Source: Caballeronia terrestris
Lineage (GTDB): Bacteria; Pseudomonadota; Gammaproteobacteria; Burkholderiales; Burkholderiaceae
Assembly: GCF_001544515.1 (NCBI RefSeq)
Contig: NZ_FCOL02000008.1
Location: forward strand, 144,681-208,680
DNA length: 64,000 nucleotides
Direction: 5' to 3'
Shown here: positions 57,100-64,000 of the stretch, one piece after another
Position numbering within the stretch: the stretch's first letter is position 1
Layout: the number at the start of each line of letters is the position of its first letter
Notes under the pieces: model-generated
Told to the model about the DNA's origin: nothing
Seen by the model: only the letters and a program-made list of their open reading frames with translations
Database searches by the model: none
Made by a program: the position numbers and the translations under genes

Positions 57100-57734
57100 C
57101 ACGCTTCTCCCCTTGCGCCTGACCGTAGCTGTATGCCTCTCGCGCATCGCTTCGCGCTTCCTCATTTGCGAAGGGCACGGCGACCCGAACGGGCATTCAC
57201 CGTGCTAGATACGTTGCGTCTTCGCTGCATCGAAATCCAGTTGGGAAAGTCCTGACAGGGTATTCCCTCTCGATTTCGCGCCAACAGCGGTCGTCCGCAC
57301 ATATCGCGACGCGCTCTTTGTGTATCGACTGCCCTTTTTCATCCAGCGACCTGCGTTTCGGCGCGGCTATGCATTACGGAATCGCGCCTGCCATGCTTTG
57401 TCGGACGAATGACGGCGTTTCATCCGCACACGCGCCGCCGTTCGTCAGTGAACCTGAAGAACGACGGCGTGAGTTTTTCCGCTTTCGCGGCGACCAGTCG
57501 ATTATTTCGGAAATCGAACCGGTCCTGAATGTCATATATCCATTTGAACAAGCATATTGCAGCCGTTCTGTGCGGGTCCGAACGTTGCCGGGTGCTGAAG
57601 TCGGTATTGTCTGCGCACCTCGCCCGGGCCCGCGCGTACATGGTTCAGCAGTGCAACATCGGGAACTGCTATCGGGAAGATCGCCGTGAAAGCGGCCGAT
57701 GCGGCGCGCGAGGCGGTAAATATGCCGAACGGCG
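57100..57734. other. Gap between gntR-type and GT4 genes
   Basis: 635 bp, lower in GC than neighbouring genes, especially 57500-57560. It should hold the gntR-type promoter and the 3' region of the GT4 gene. Open frames here (for example 57318-57689) have atypical composition and no ribosome site. Confidence 0.45.
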
Positions 57735-58880
57735 TCACAGCGCGCCGTCGGGAGCGCGGCGCGTGCCGCGCGCTTCCTGCCTGCGCTCCATCGATGCGCG
57801 TTCCGAAAGCGCGCGCTGATAGACCGCCATATACTCGCGCGCGACGCGTTCCACCGAAAAAGCCTCGAGGTTGCACTTCGCGCGCGCCGCGAGTTGCACG
57901 CGCGCGTGCGTGTCCATCAGGAGCCTGCGCAACTTCATCGCAAGCTGGTCCGGCTCACCCGGCGGGACGAGCACGCCGGCCGAGCCGCCGTCGAGTATTT
58001 CGGGGATGCCGCCCACCCGCGTCCCGACGATCGCGCAGCCCGCCTCCCGCGCTTCGCTCAACACGAGCGGACACGGATCGACGTGCGACGCGAGCGCGAA
58101 GACATCGGCCTCTGCGAGATACGGGCGCGGGTCCGCGACGAAGCCTAGGAAATGCACGACGTCCGCGATGCCGAGTTGCGCTGCGAGTTCTTCCATCGAA
58201 TAGCGGTCGGGGCCGCCGCCGGCGAGGTACAGATGCGGCTGCGGCAGGAATTCGCGTTCCTCGAGCGCCTCTTCGTGCACTTGCGCAAACGCTTGCAGCA
58301 GGTCCGCGATTCCCTTGCGCCGATACATCCCGGCGACGCTCAGCACGTTCGGGTGCTTCAGCCGCACCGGTTTCGCGGGCGGCCGGCAGATGAGACGCGG
58401 CGCATCGACAGCGCCGTTGCGCACGACCGAGAGCCGCTCGCGCAGCATGCCGCCTTCGATCAGGCTCTCCGCTACCGATTCGCTCACCGCGACCATGTGA
58501 TCGCCGCAGCGTACGAGCGACGGGCTCTTCTGGAACTCCTGATGCACTGTCGTGACGAGCGCAAAGCGCCGCCGCATGCCGGCAAAACGCGAGACGAGCG
58601 CGCCGGTCATCATGTGCGCGTGGACGATGTCGGGATCGAAACGGTCGATGAGACGATTGAAGCCTGCGACCATCGACGGCACGCGCCACGGTTGCCGCGA
58701 CTGCTGCAGAAGAACGTGATTGATGCCGTGACGCCGCAAGAGCGGCTCGAAGCCGCCGCCCGATGACGCCACGACCACGTCGTGCCCCAAACGTGCCTGT
58801 ACGCAGGCCAGGTCGACCATCATGTTGACGGTGCCGTTGCCGATGGTCTGCGCATGATTGGCGAGGTGGACGATTTTCAT
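57735..58880 (-). CDS. GT4 family glycosyltransferase
   Basis: 381-residue retaining glycosyltransferase. N-terminal HANHAQTIGNGTVNMMVDLACVQ with the GT-B glycine region, NVLSVAGMYRRKGIADLLQAF, and the C-terminal donor-binding block DPCPLVLSEAREAGCAIVGT with the ExxxxxxxE pattern. It likely adds a hexose to an envelope or exopolysaccharide acceptor. The 19-residue Arg-rich tail is unusual. A 55-bp gap separates its ATG from the GNAT stop at 58936; same strand. Confidence 0.87.
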   Translation of the reverse strand: MKIVHLANHAQTIGNGTVNMMVDLACVQARLGHDVVVASSGGGFEPLLRRHGINHVLLQQSRQPWRVPSMVAGFNRLIDRFDPDIVHAHMMTGALVSRFAGMRRRFALVTTVHQEFQKSPSLVRCGDHMVAVSESVAESLIEGGMLRERLSVVRNGAVDAPRLICRPPAKPVRLKHPNVLSVAGMYRRKGIADLLQAFAQVHEEALEEREFLPQPHLYLAGGGPDRYSMEELAAQLGIADVVHFLGFVADPRPYLAEADVFALASHVDPCPLVLSEAREAGCAIVGTRVGGIPEILDGGSAGVLVPPGEPDQLAMKLRRLLMDTHARVQLAARAKCNLEAFSVERVAREYMAVYQRALSERASMERRQEARGTRRAPDGAL

Positions 58881-58935
58881 GTGTGGCCGGACGGAACGGC
58901 ACGAAGCGTCAAGAATCCTCGTCGCTTCGCACCGG

Positions 58936-59463
58936 TCAAAAAAGTTCGAAGGTGTCCCGATAAGCCGCGGCCTGCGCTTTCATCAGGCTCGCGGTATCGC
59001 GCAACAGGCGGCTCTTTCTCGTCAGACCGATGTACGGCATGCCGTGTTCGAGGAACGGCCCTTCGGTCTTGCGGAAACCGAACGCCTCGTAGAAACCCCG
59101 CAGGCTCACAGGCGCCGAGAGCCTTACACCGCGCCCCGGCCAGCGTTCCGCGGCCACCGCCAGCACGCGCTCGATCAGCGCTTCGGCGGTGCCGTCGCCG
59201 CGCCGCAGCGGGCTCGTCAGGATCTTGTCGACGACCACTTCGGGATCCTCGGCATCGCCTTCGTGGATGCGTGCGTAGGCCAGCACCGGCATCGGCCGCG
59301 TGATGTCGTCGGTTGCGAAGACGTGGATGCCGGTTTCGTCGCGGCCATCGGCATCGAGATGCACGTGCGATTGTTCGACGACGAACACGGCACTGCGCGC
59401 ACGCAAAATCAGATACAGCTCGCGCGTCGACAATTGTTCGAAGTCCAGCGTTTTCCAGTTCAT
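58936..59463 (-). CDS. ElaA-like GNAT N-acetyltransferase
   Basis: 175-residue GNAT-fold protein. The ElaA-like N-terminal block ELYLILRARSAVFVVEQSHVH is followed by LAYARIHEG and the acetyl-CoA loop (VVDKILTSPLRRGDGTAEALIERVL). ElaA-type substrates are unknown. Start at ATG 59461-59463, preceded by GGAG; upstream ATGs (59475) are less likely. It is followed by the GT4 gene. Confidence 0.85.
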   Translation of the reverse strand: MNWKTLDFEQLSTRELYLILRARSAVFVVEQSHVHLDADGRDETGIHVFATDDITRPMPVLAYARIHEGDAEDPEVVVDKILTSPLRRGDGTAEALIERVLAVAAERWPGRGVRLSAPVSLRGFYEAFGFRKTEGPFLEHGMPYIGLTRKSRLLRDTASLMKAQAAAYRDTFELF

Positions 59464-59854
59464 CAAGGTCTCCATGCTGCCGGCGACAAGCCCGCTTTGC
59501 GACGATGACACGGTACGTCCGTAACTCCCGCCTTTCAGTGCGCCATCGCACCGACGCCTGCCTCTGCGGATTCGTTAAATAAGCCTTACCGCACATGGCT
59601 TCGCGGGATTCCGTCCGAAGTGTGGTTCGTCCGACGTAACGATCATCGATCGATGGTGCATCGTGCATCCGTATGACGAACATCCTTAAACGAAGCGCCA
59701 TTCGCCCAGCATCCGCCATGCGCGAATTGCCTCGCGCAACGCTCACCCTTTATGGGAAAATCCGCATGATCACCGCCACCGATGCAGGCATCGCGCACAT
59801 GACGCGCGGTCGCTACGACATCGACCACACGTCGGTTCGCCTCGAGGTCACCGC
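59464..59854. other. Gap between ElaA-like and DUF1839 genes
   Basis: 391 bp between divergent genes. A short plus-strand frame at 59673-59858 (61 residues, ending RYDIDHTSVRLEVTA) overlaps the DUF1839 start by ATGA. A tighter start at 59766 has a GGGAAAA leader. It may be a small gene or a remnant of a lost upstream gene; I cannot identify it. Confidence 0.35.
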
Positions 59855-60886
59855 ATGAGCGCGTTCCATGTCACGGGCGTCGACTCCGGTGCGAGCCGCT
59901 CGCGCGTGATCAGTCTCGATCCGTTGCAGATGCGCGCGCGCCGTCATCACGCGCATGCGCTGCATCGCGGCGAGCGCATCTGGCACGACACCGACAGCCA
60001 AGCCGATTTGTGGATCGAACTGCTGCACGGCTACGGCTTCGAGCCGCGCGCGATGCTCGCCTTCGCGGTCACGCAGGATTTCGAGGACGATCAGTTCACG
60101 CTCCCGCGCCCCCCGCTTGACGACATCGAAAAGCTCTACGGCCTGCAGGTGCAGGAACTGTCGATCCTCGATTCGCTCGAAGAACGCGCGCTCACGCAGA
60201 CACGCCGCGCCAATACGGTGCTGATCGAAGTGGACGCGTTCTGGCTGCCCGACACGCGCTCGATCTCGTATCGCCGCGCGCACGCGAAGACGACGATCGG
60301 CATCGACGTGATCGAGCCGGACGCGCGGCGCCTCGGCTACTTTCACAACACGGGCTATCACCTGCTCGACGGCGACGACTACGATCACGTACTGCATACC
60401 GCTCTCGAGACCAACGGCGCGGCGGAGATCTTTCCGCACGTCGAGTTCGTGAAGCGCGCGCGGCCGTCGCTGACGGGCACAGCCCTCGCCGAGATTGCCG
60501 CGGACATTCTCTGCGCCCATCTTCTCCGGCGTCCGGAGCACAACCCGGTGACGCGCTGGCGCGCGGCGTTCGCTGGCCACGTCGAGACGATGCTCGAACG
60601 CGGCGAAGCGTACGCGGGTCATTACGCGTTCAACGTAATGCGACAGCTTGGTTCGAACTTCGAATTCCTCGGACAATACCTGCGCTGGATGCGCAAGCAA
60701 GGGTTCGACATTCCGACAGCCGCGCCGGTCGCCGCGCAAAAGATCGCCAGCGAATCGATGGTGCTGCAATGTCGCCTCGCACGTTCGCTGTCGCGCGGAC
60801 GGCGCGATCACTGCGAGGCATCCTTCGACGTGCTCGAAGACGCTTACGAACGCGTCGTACCCGCGCTCGCGGCTATCGTCTGCTGA
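59855..60886 (+). CDS. DUF1839 family protein
   Basis: 343 residues, recognised as the DUF1839 family (VTGVDSGASRSRVISLDP, YRRAHAKTTIGIDVIEPDARRLGYFHNTGYHLL). No signal peptide or membrane helix; it is a cytosolic protein of unknown function. Members are, to my recollection, often encoded near amino-acid:carrier-protein ligases, but none is present here. The ATG at 59855 overlaps a possible short upstream frame as ATGA. Confidence 0.82.
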   Translation: MSAFHVTGVDSGASRSRVISLDPLQMRARRHHAHALHRGERIWHDTDSQADLWIELLHGYGFEPRAMLAFAVTQDFEDDQFTLPRPPLDDIEKLYGLQVQELSILDSLEERALTQTRRANTVLIEVDAFWLPDTRSISYRRAHAKTTIGIDVIEPDARRLGYFHNTGYHLLDGDDYDHVLHTALETNGAAEIFPHVEFVKRARPSLTGTALAEIAADILCAHLLRRPEHNPVTRWRAAFAGHVETMLERGEAYAGHYAFNVMRQLGSNFEFLGQYLRWMRKQGFDIPTAAPVAAQKIASESMVLQCRLARSLSRGRRDHCEASFDVLEDAYERVVPALAAIVC

Positions 60887-61737
60887 ATAGGCTCTTGAAG
60901 CATCGGCACGCTTTGCGTACGACGAAAACGCGCGGGCATGTCGGCAAGTGAAACATTTCCGTGCACGCCCTTCGAGAAGGAAGAGTTCGATCGCGCGGGC
61001 GGCGGTGCACCGGGCAAACGTTTTGTGATCGTGGCGGTTCGGTCGTCACGGCCACGAAGCCGCATCTGCGCGCCCGCCCTTGTCCCATCAAGGCGCGAAG
61101 GCGTTGCCGGGATCGCTCGATCGACGCGCGCCGCGCTACGCATGCGTCCCACGCAACGTTTCCCGCAGACCTCGCACTAGACGAAAACTGTCCGCTCGAA
61201 AGCTCGTGAGCCGAGTGTTTCAGCGGCCCGGCCGTTACGCAGACGATTCATCCCTCGTTCGCTTCGTTAATGCGCGAAGTTCATGGAACACGGATGAATC
61301 ATTTTTCTAAGTCCCTACAAATGGGGATGGGGCCAAAGAGGGACGCGCCCCGGTGTGGCTTGTCGGACGGGGGGACAAAAACTGGAAAGCGCGTCCGGGA
61401 GGCTTTTCACATACGAAAGGGGGGATGCCGCCGATCGATTCCTAAGACCACCGATGTTCATAACTGAAACAAAAACGCTTGGTCGCGCTGCCGCACACAA
61501 GGCCCGTTTCAGGTGAGCCCATGATGGCATTGCTATTGCACCGATTGGCACGGTCCTCGCTAAATGAACCTCGCAGCCAGGTACGACGCACAGAGCCTCT
61601 ACTGACAAGCGACGTCGGGCTGCTACGGGGCTGGCGATGACTGTTTCGGACCGGGGTAAGCAAGAGAAGTCCTCGAGACCTTCACCGCCAGAAAAAAATA
61701 GTGAAGCGCACTGCGCGAAGTTACGAGAGAAAAAATC
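60887..61737. other. 851-bp gap upstream of the Crp/Fnr-type gene
   Basis: Lower-GC sequence with short frames on both strands (longest under 105 codons), none with a convincing start or family. It holds the likely control region of the downstream regulator and sugar-transferase genes, including the sigma-54-like promoter. The stretch 60900-61300 shows nothing I can name. Confidence 0.5.
61545..61562 (+). promoter_or_regulatory. Sigma-54-type promoter
   Basis: TTGGCACG-GTCC-TCGCTA: GG (61547-61548) and GC (61559-61560) are separated by exactly 10 nt as required, matching TGGCACG-N4-TTGCW with one mismatch in the -12 half. Transcription would start near 61572 and run into the Crp/Fnr-type gene at 61738. 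Sigma-54 control of exopolysaccharide genes is known in Burkholderia. Confidence 0.55.
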
Positions 61738-62493
61738 ATGCTGACCCTCCAGTCCGACCTACATGGAAATCATCTGTTGGGCGCGCTTCCGGCGCACGAA
61801 TGGCAAGCCCTCACGCCGCATCTCGAACTCGTGCAACTTCGTACCGAACAACTGCTGTGTGATTCGGGTCAGCGCATCCACCACGTTTACTTCCCCACCA
61901 CCGCGATCATCTCGCTCCTCCACACGATGGAAGACGGCGGTTCCGTCGAAATCGCCGCGGTCGGCCGCGAAGGCATGACGGGCGTGCCGGTCCTGACCGG
62001 CGGCGAAACGATGCCGACGCGCGTGCAGGTCCAGTGCCCCGGCTTCGCCTACCGCATGAGCGCCCAGGCACTGCGCGAGCAGTTCGGCCGCTCCGACTTC
62101 CTGCGCCGCCTGATGCTGCTCTACATGCAAGCGCTCCTCACGCAAGTCGCGCAGACGGCCGCCTGCAATCGCCATCACTCGCTCAACAAGCAGCTTTGCC
62201 GTTGGCTGCTGATCGAGATCGACCGCACGGCATCGAACGAATTGCAGGTGACGCAGCAACTCATCGCCGACATGCTCGGCGTGCGCCGCGAAGGCGTGAC
62301 CGAAGCGGCCGGCAAGCTGCACGACGCGGGCCTCATCCATCACAGCCGCGGCTGCATCAAGGTCGTGGACCGTGCGGGGCTCGAAGCGCGCGCCTGCGAA
62401 TGCTACGGTCTGGTCAAGCGCGAATTCGATCGCCTGCTGCCGCGCCTGCGCGCCACCGAAACCACGCATCCCGCGACGAGCGAAGAACATTAA
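61738..62493 (+). CDS. Crp/Fnr family transcriptional regulator
   Basis: 251 residues. The N-terminal cyclic-nucleotide-binding fold (HVYFPTTAIISLLHTMEDGG, VGREGMTGVPVLTGG) lacks the Cys residues of FNR, so it is not an oxygen sensor of that kind. The C-terminal winged helix (VTQQLIADMLGVRREGVTEAAGKL) binds DNA. It lies 29 bp before the WcaJ-type gene and is probably co-transcribed, so it may control exopolysaccharide synthesis. Confidence 0.87.
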   Translation: MLTLQSDLHGNHLLGALPAHEWQALTPHLELVQLRTEQLLCDSGQRIHHVYFPTTAIISLLHTMEDGGSVEIAAVGREGMTGVPVLTGGETMPTRVQVQCPGFAYRMSAQALREQFGRSDFLRRLMLLYMQALLTQVAQTAACNRHHSLNKQLCRWLLIEIDRTASNELQVTQQLIADMLGVRREGVTEAAGKLHDAGLIHHSRGCIKVVDRAGLEARACECYGLVKREFDRLLPRLRATETTHPATSEEH

Positions 62494-62522
62494 GCAGGAC
62501 GCGGCCAGCGCGGAGCGAGACC

Positions 62523-63924
62523 ATGACGTTCGACCGGACGCTTCGCTCGCTCGATGTCGCGTTCATCGTCTCGGGCGGGTTGATCGCCCATTCGATGCGC
62601 TTCTCGCCGTCGACGGATTTCAGCGACACCGAAATCCTCCTGATTCGCGTTCAACTGCGTACTCGCGCCGCTGCTCTTCCCGACCTTCGGCGTGTACGAA
62701 GCCTGGCGCGGCAAGGCGCTTGCCGCGATGCTCGCCCGCGTCACGCTCGCGTGGATGGCGGTCGTCGCGACGGGGCTCTTGCTCGCCTTCACGCTGCATC
62801 GGATGGATGCCGTCTCGCGCCTCTGGTTCGCCTGCTCGACGCTCATTTCGGGCGCGCTGATCGTCGTGTCCAAGTGCCTCATGCACGTCGCATTGCGCGT
62901 GATGCGAAGCCGCGGCTTCAATCAGCGGACGATCGCGATCGTCGGCGCACAGGGCTTCGCGCGCACGCTGCTTGCGCATCTGAGCCGCACGCCGGGGCAA
63001 GGCTTCACGCCCGTATGCCTGCTCGATACGAGCGGCGACGAAGCGCTCCACGCGAGCGGCATCGGCCATGCACGCGCCGGACGCCTGCCCGTGCTGAACG
63101 ACTTCGATGAATTCGTCGTGAAGGTGCGCGCCGAAGGCATCAACGAAGTGTGGCTCGCGCTGCCGCTGTCGGAGGAGCACACGATATTTCGCTTCGTCCA
63201 CGCGCTGCGCCACGATTTCGTCGACCTGCGCCTGATTCCCGACACGCGCAGCATGTCGCTCTTCAATCATTCGATGACCGCCGTCGCCGGCCTGCCGTCG
63301 ATCAACCTCACGACCTCGCCGGTCAACGCGCTGCAGATGTGGCCGAAGATGCTGTTCGACCGCTGTTTCGCGACGGCCGCCTTGATCGCGCTCGCGCCAC
63401 TGCTGGTTGCGATCGCAATCGCGATCAAGACGACGTCGAAGGGGCCTGTACTATTCACGCAGCGGCGCAAAGGCGCCGACGGACGGCCGTTTCGCATCTA
63501 CAAATTCCGCTCGATGGCGATGCACGCGGAGCATGCCGGCCAGATCACGCAGGCAGCGCGCAACGATCCACGCGTGACGAAGGTCGGCGCATTCCTGCGA
63601 CGCACGAGCCTCGATGAACTGCCGCAATTTCTGAACGTATTGTTCGGCGATATGTCGGTGGTGGGTCCGCGCCCGCATGCGATCGAACACGACGATCTGT
63701 ACAAGGATCTCGTCTACGGCTACATGTTCCGGTATCGGATCAAGCCGGGCATCACCGGCTGGGCGCAGGTGAATGGCTATCGCGGGGCGACGACGAAGGT
63801 CGAGAAGATGGAAAGCCGAGTGAAGTTCGACCTTTTCTATATTCACAACTGGTCGTTCTGGTTCGACATCAAGATCGTTGCAATCACGATTTTCAAGGGT
63901 TTCATCAACCGCAACGCGTATTGA
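62523..63924 (+). pseudogene. WcaJ-type undecaprenyl-phosphate glucose phosphotransferase, frameshifted
   Basis: Initiating transferase of exopolysaccharide synthesis, attaching the first sugar phosphate to undecaprenyl phosphate. ATG 62523 follows GGAG and starts a frame (TFDRTLRSLDVAFIVSGGL) that should run into the second helix. After ATCCTCCTGATT (ends 62645) the frame shifts by one base; downstream, FNCVLAPLLFPTFGVYEAWRG (from 62650) and the whole remainder lie in the +1 frame. The 410-residue intact part (62692-63924, GTG start) has the C-terminal catalytic domain ([36 protein letters not shown]). Either a sequencing error or a real inactivating insertion; the restored protein would be about 466 residues. 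Confidence 0.8.
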
Positions 63925-63974
63925 GTCGGACCTGCAAAATTGGGTTTTGTTCGTGGACGCCTCGGGGCGTTCAT

Positions 63975-64000
63975 CAGGTGGCCTTGTACTTTTCGAACTC
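63975..64000 (-). CDS. Possible 3' end of a minus-strand gene
   Basis: The last 26 bases read, on the minus strand, EFEKYKAT then a stop (63975-63977). A hairpin-like GGACGCC/GGCGTTC (about 63956-63973) lies just downstream. Too short to identify; it may be the end of a gene converging on the WcaJ-type gene. Confidence 0.3.

Noticed and set aside
54967..57255. 762-codon plus-strand open frame across the lipoprotein, oxidoreductase and GntR genes
   Set aside because: It spans three well-supported minus-strand genes and their gaps and has no recognisable domain.
57318..57689. 123-codon plus-strand open frame in the gap before the GT4 gene
   Set aside because: No ribosome site, atypical composition and no family resemblance; left as intergenic.
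61315..61608. 97-codon minus-strand open frame in the 851-bp gap
   Set aside because: No ribosome site and no recognisable domain; it overlaps the sigma-54-like promoter.

Overview
The window is GC-rich (coding regions strongly prefer G/C at third positions) and carries gene orders typical of Burkholderiaceae: ndk-rlmN-rodZ-ispG-hisS, surE-pcm-nlpD-rpoS, dnaX-ybaB-recR, trxA-rho with a B-type L31 gene nearby, and aat-bpt. I infer a betaproteobacterium of the Paraburkholderia/Caballeronia/Burkholderia group. Most of the window is chromosomal backbone. I see no insertion sequence, prophage, CRISPR array, tRNA or rRNA.

Layout. 1-4734 (minus): ndk, rlmN, rodZ, ispG and the 5' part of hisS. 5019-5765 (plus): a Bax1-inhibitor-type membrane protein with its terminator. 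5789-11856 (minus): surE-pcm-nlpD-rpoS-exonuclease-rlmD, close enough to be one operon. 11955-12929 (plus): a quinone-oxidoreductase-like gene. 13002-16980 (minus): a CaiB-type CoA-transferase and a three-gene NitT/TauT-type ABC importer. 17158-21808 (minus): SRP RNA, dnaX (very long, with an expanded repetitive linker), ybaB, recR and a DUF1653 gene. This stretch is punctuated by two clusters of a palindromic repeat. 22128-23990 (plus): trxA and rho. 24067-27402 (plus): an autoregulated MerR/MFS pair, an MtfA-like peptidase and rpmE2. 27678-39114 (plus): a membrane glycosyltransferase, a MATE exporter, a bacterial alpha-2-macroglobulin and pbpC. 39354-40661 (plus): a helix-hairpin-helix protein with a histone-like tail and a YidB/DUF937 protein. 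40909-45398 (minus): hipBA and clpB (sigma-32 promoter). 45541-46821: nsrR and a truncated haemoglobin, divergent. 46826-48814 (minus): moeA-moaD-moaE. 49174-52572 (plus): NUDIX, aat, bpt, pyrD. 52681-54263 (plus): amino-acid-type binding protein and permease without an ATPase. 54348-58880 (minus): unknown lipoprotein, Gfo/Idh/MocA oxidoreductase, GntR/FCD regulator, GT4 glycosyltransferase. 58936-60886: an ElaA-like GNAT (minus) and a DUF1839 protein (plus). 60887-61737: an 851-bp gap with a sigma-54-like promoter. 61738-63924 (plus): a Crp/Fnr-type regulator and a WcaJ-type undecaprenyl-phosphate sugar transferase, probably the start of an exopolysaccharide locus.

Most notable observations: (i) the WcaJ-type gene carries a one-base insertion near 62643-62646 that splits it; (ii) two clusters of modular palindromic repeats (16995-17118 and 18501-18597) in which stem bases change together, one of them supplying the last codons and stop of dnaX; (iii) a near-perfect 99-bp tandem duplication in the dnaX linker; (iv) a perfect 11-bp-arm operator and TATAAT box so close to the MerR start codon that its mRNA would be leaderless; (v) a correctly spaced sigma-54-type promoter ahead of the exopolysaccharide regulator. 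I found no convincing wholly new multi-gene system. The least explained genes are the DUF1839/ElaA/GT4 group and the CoA-transferase plus ABC importer.
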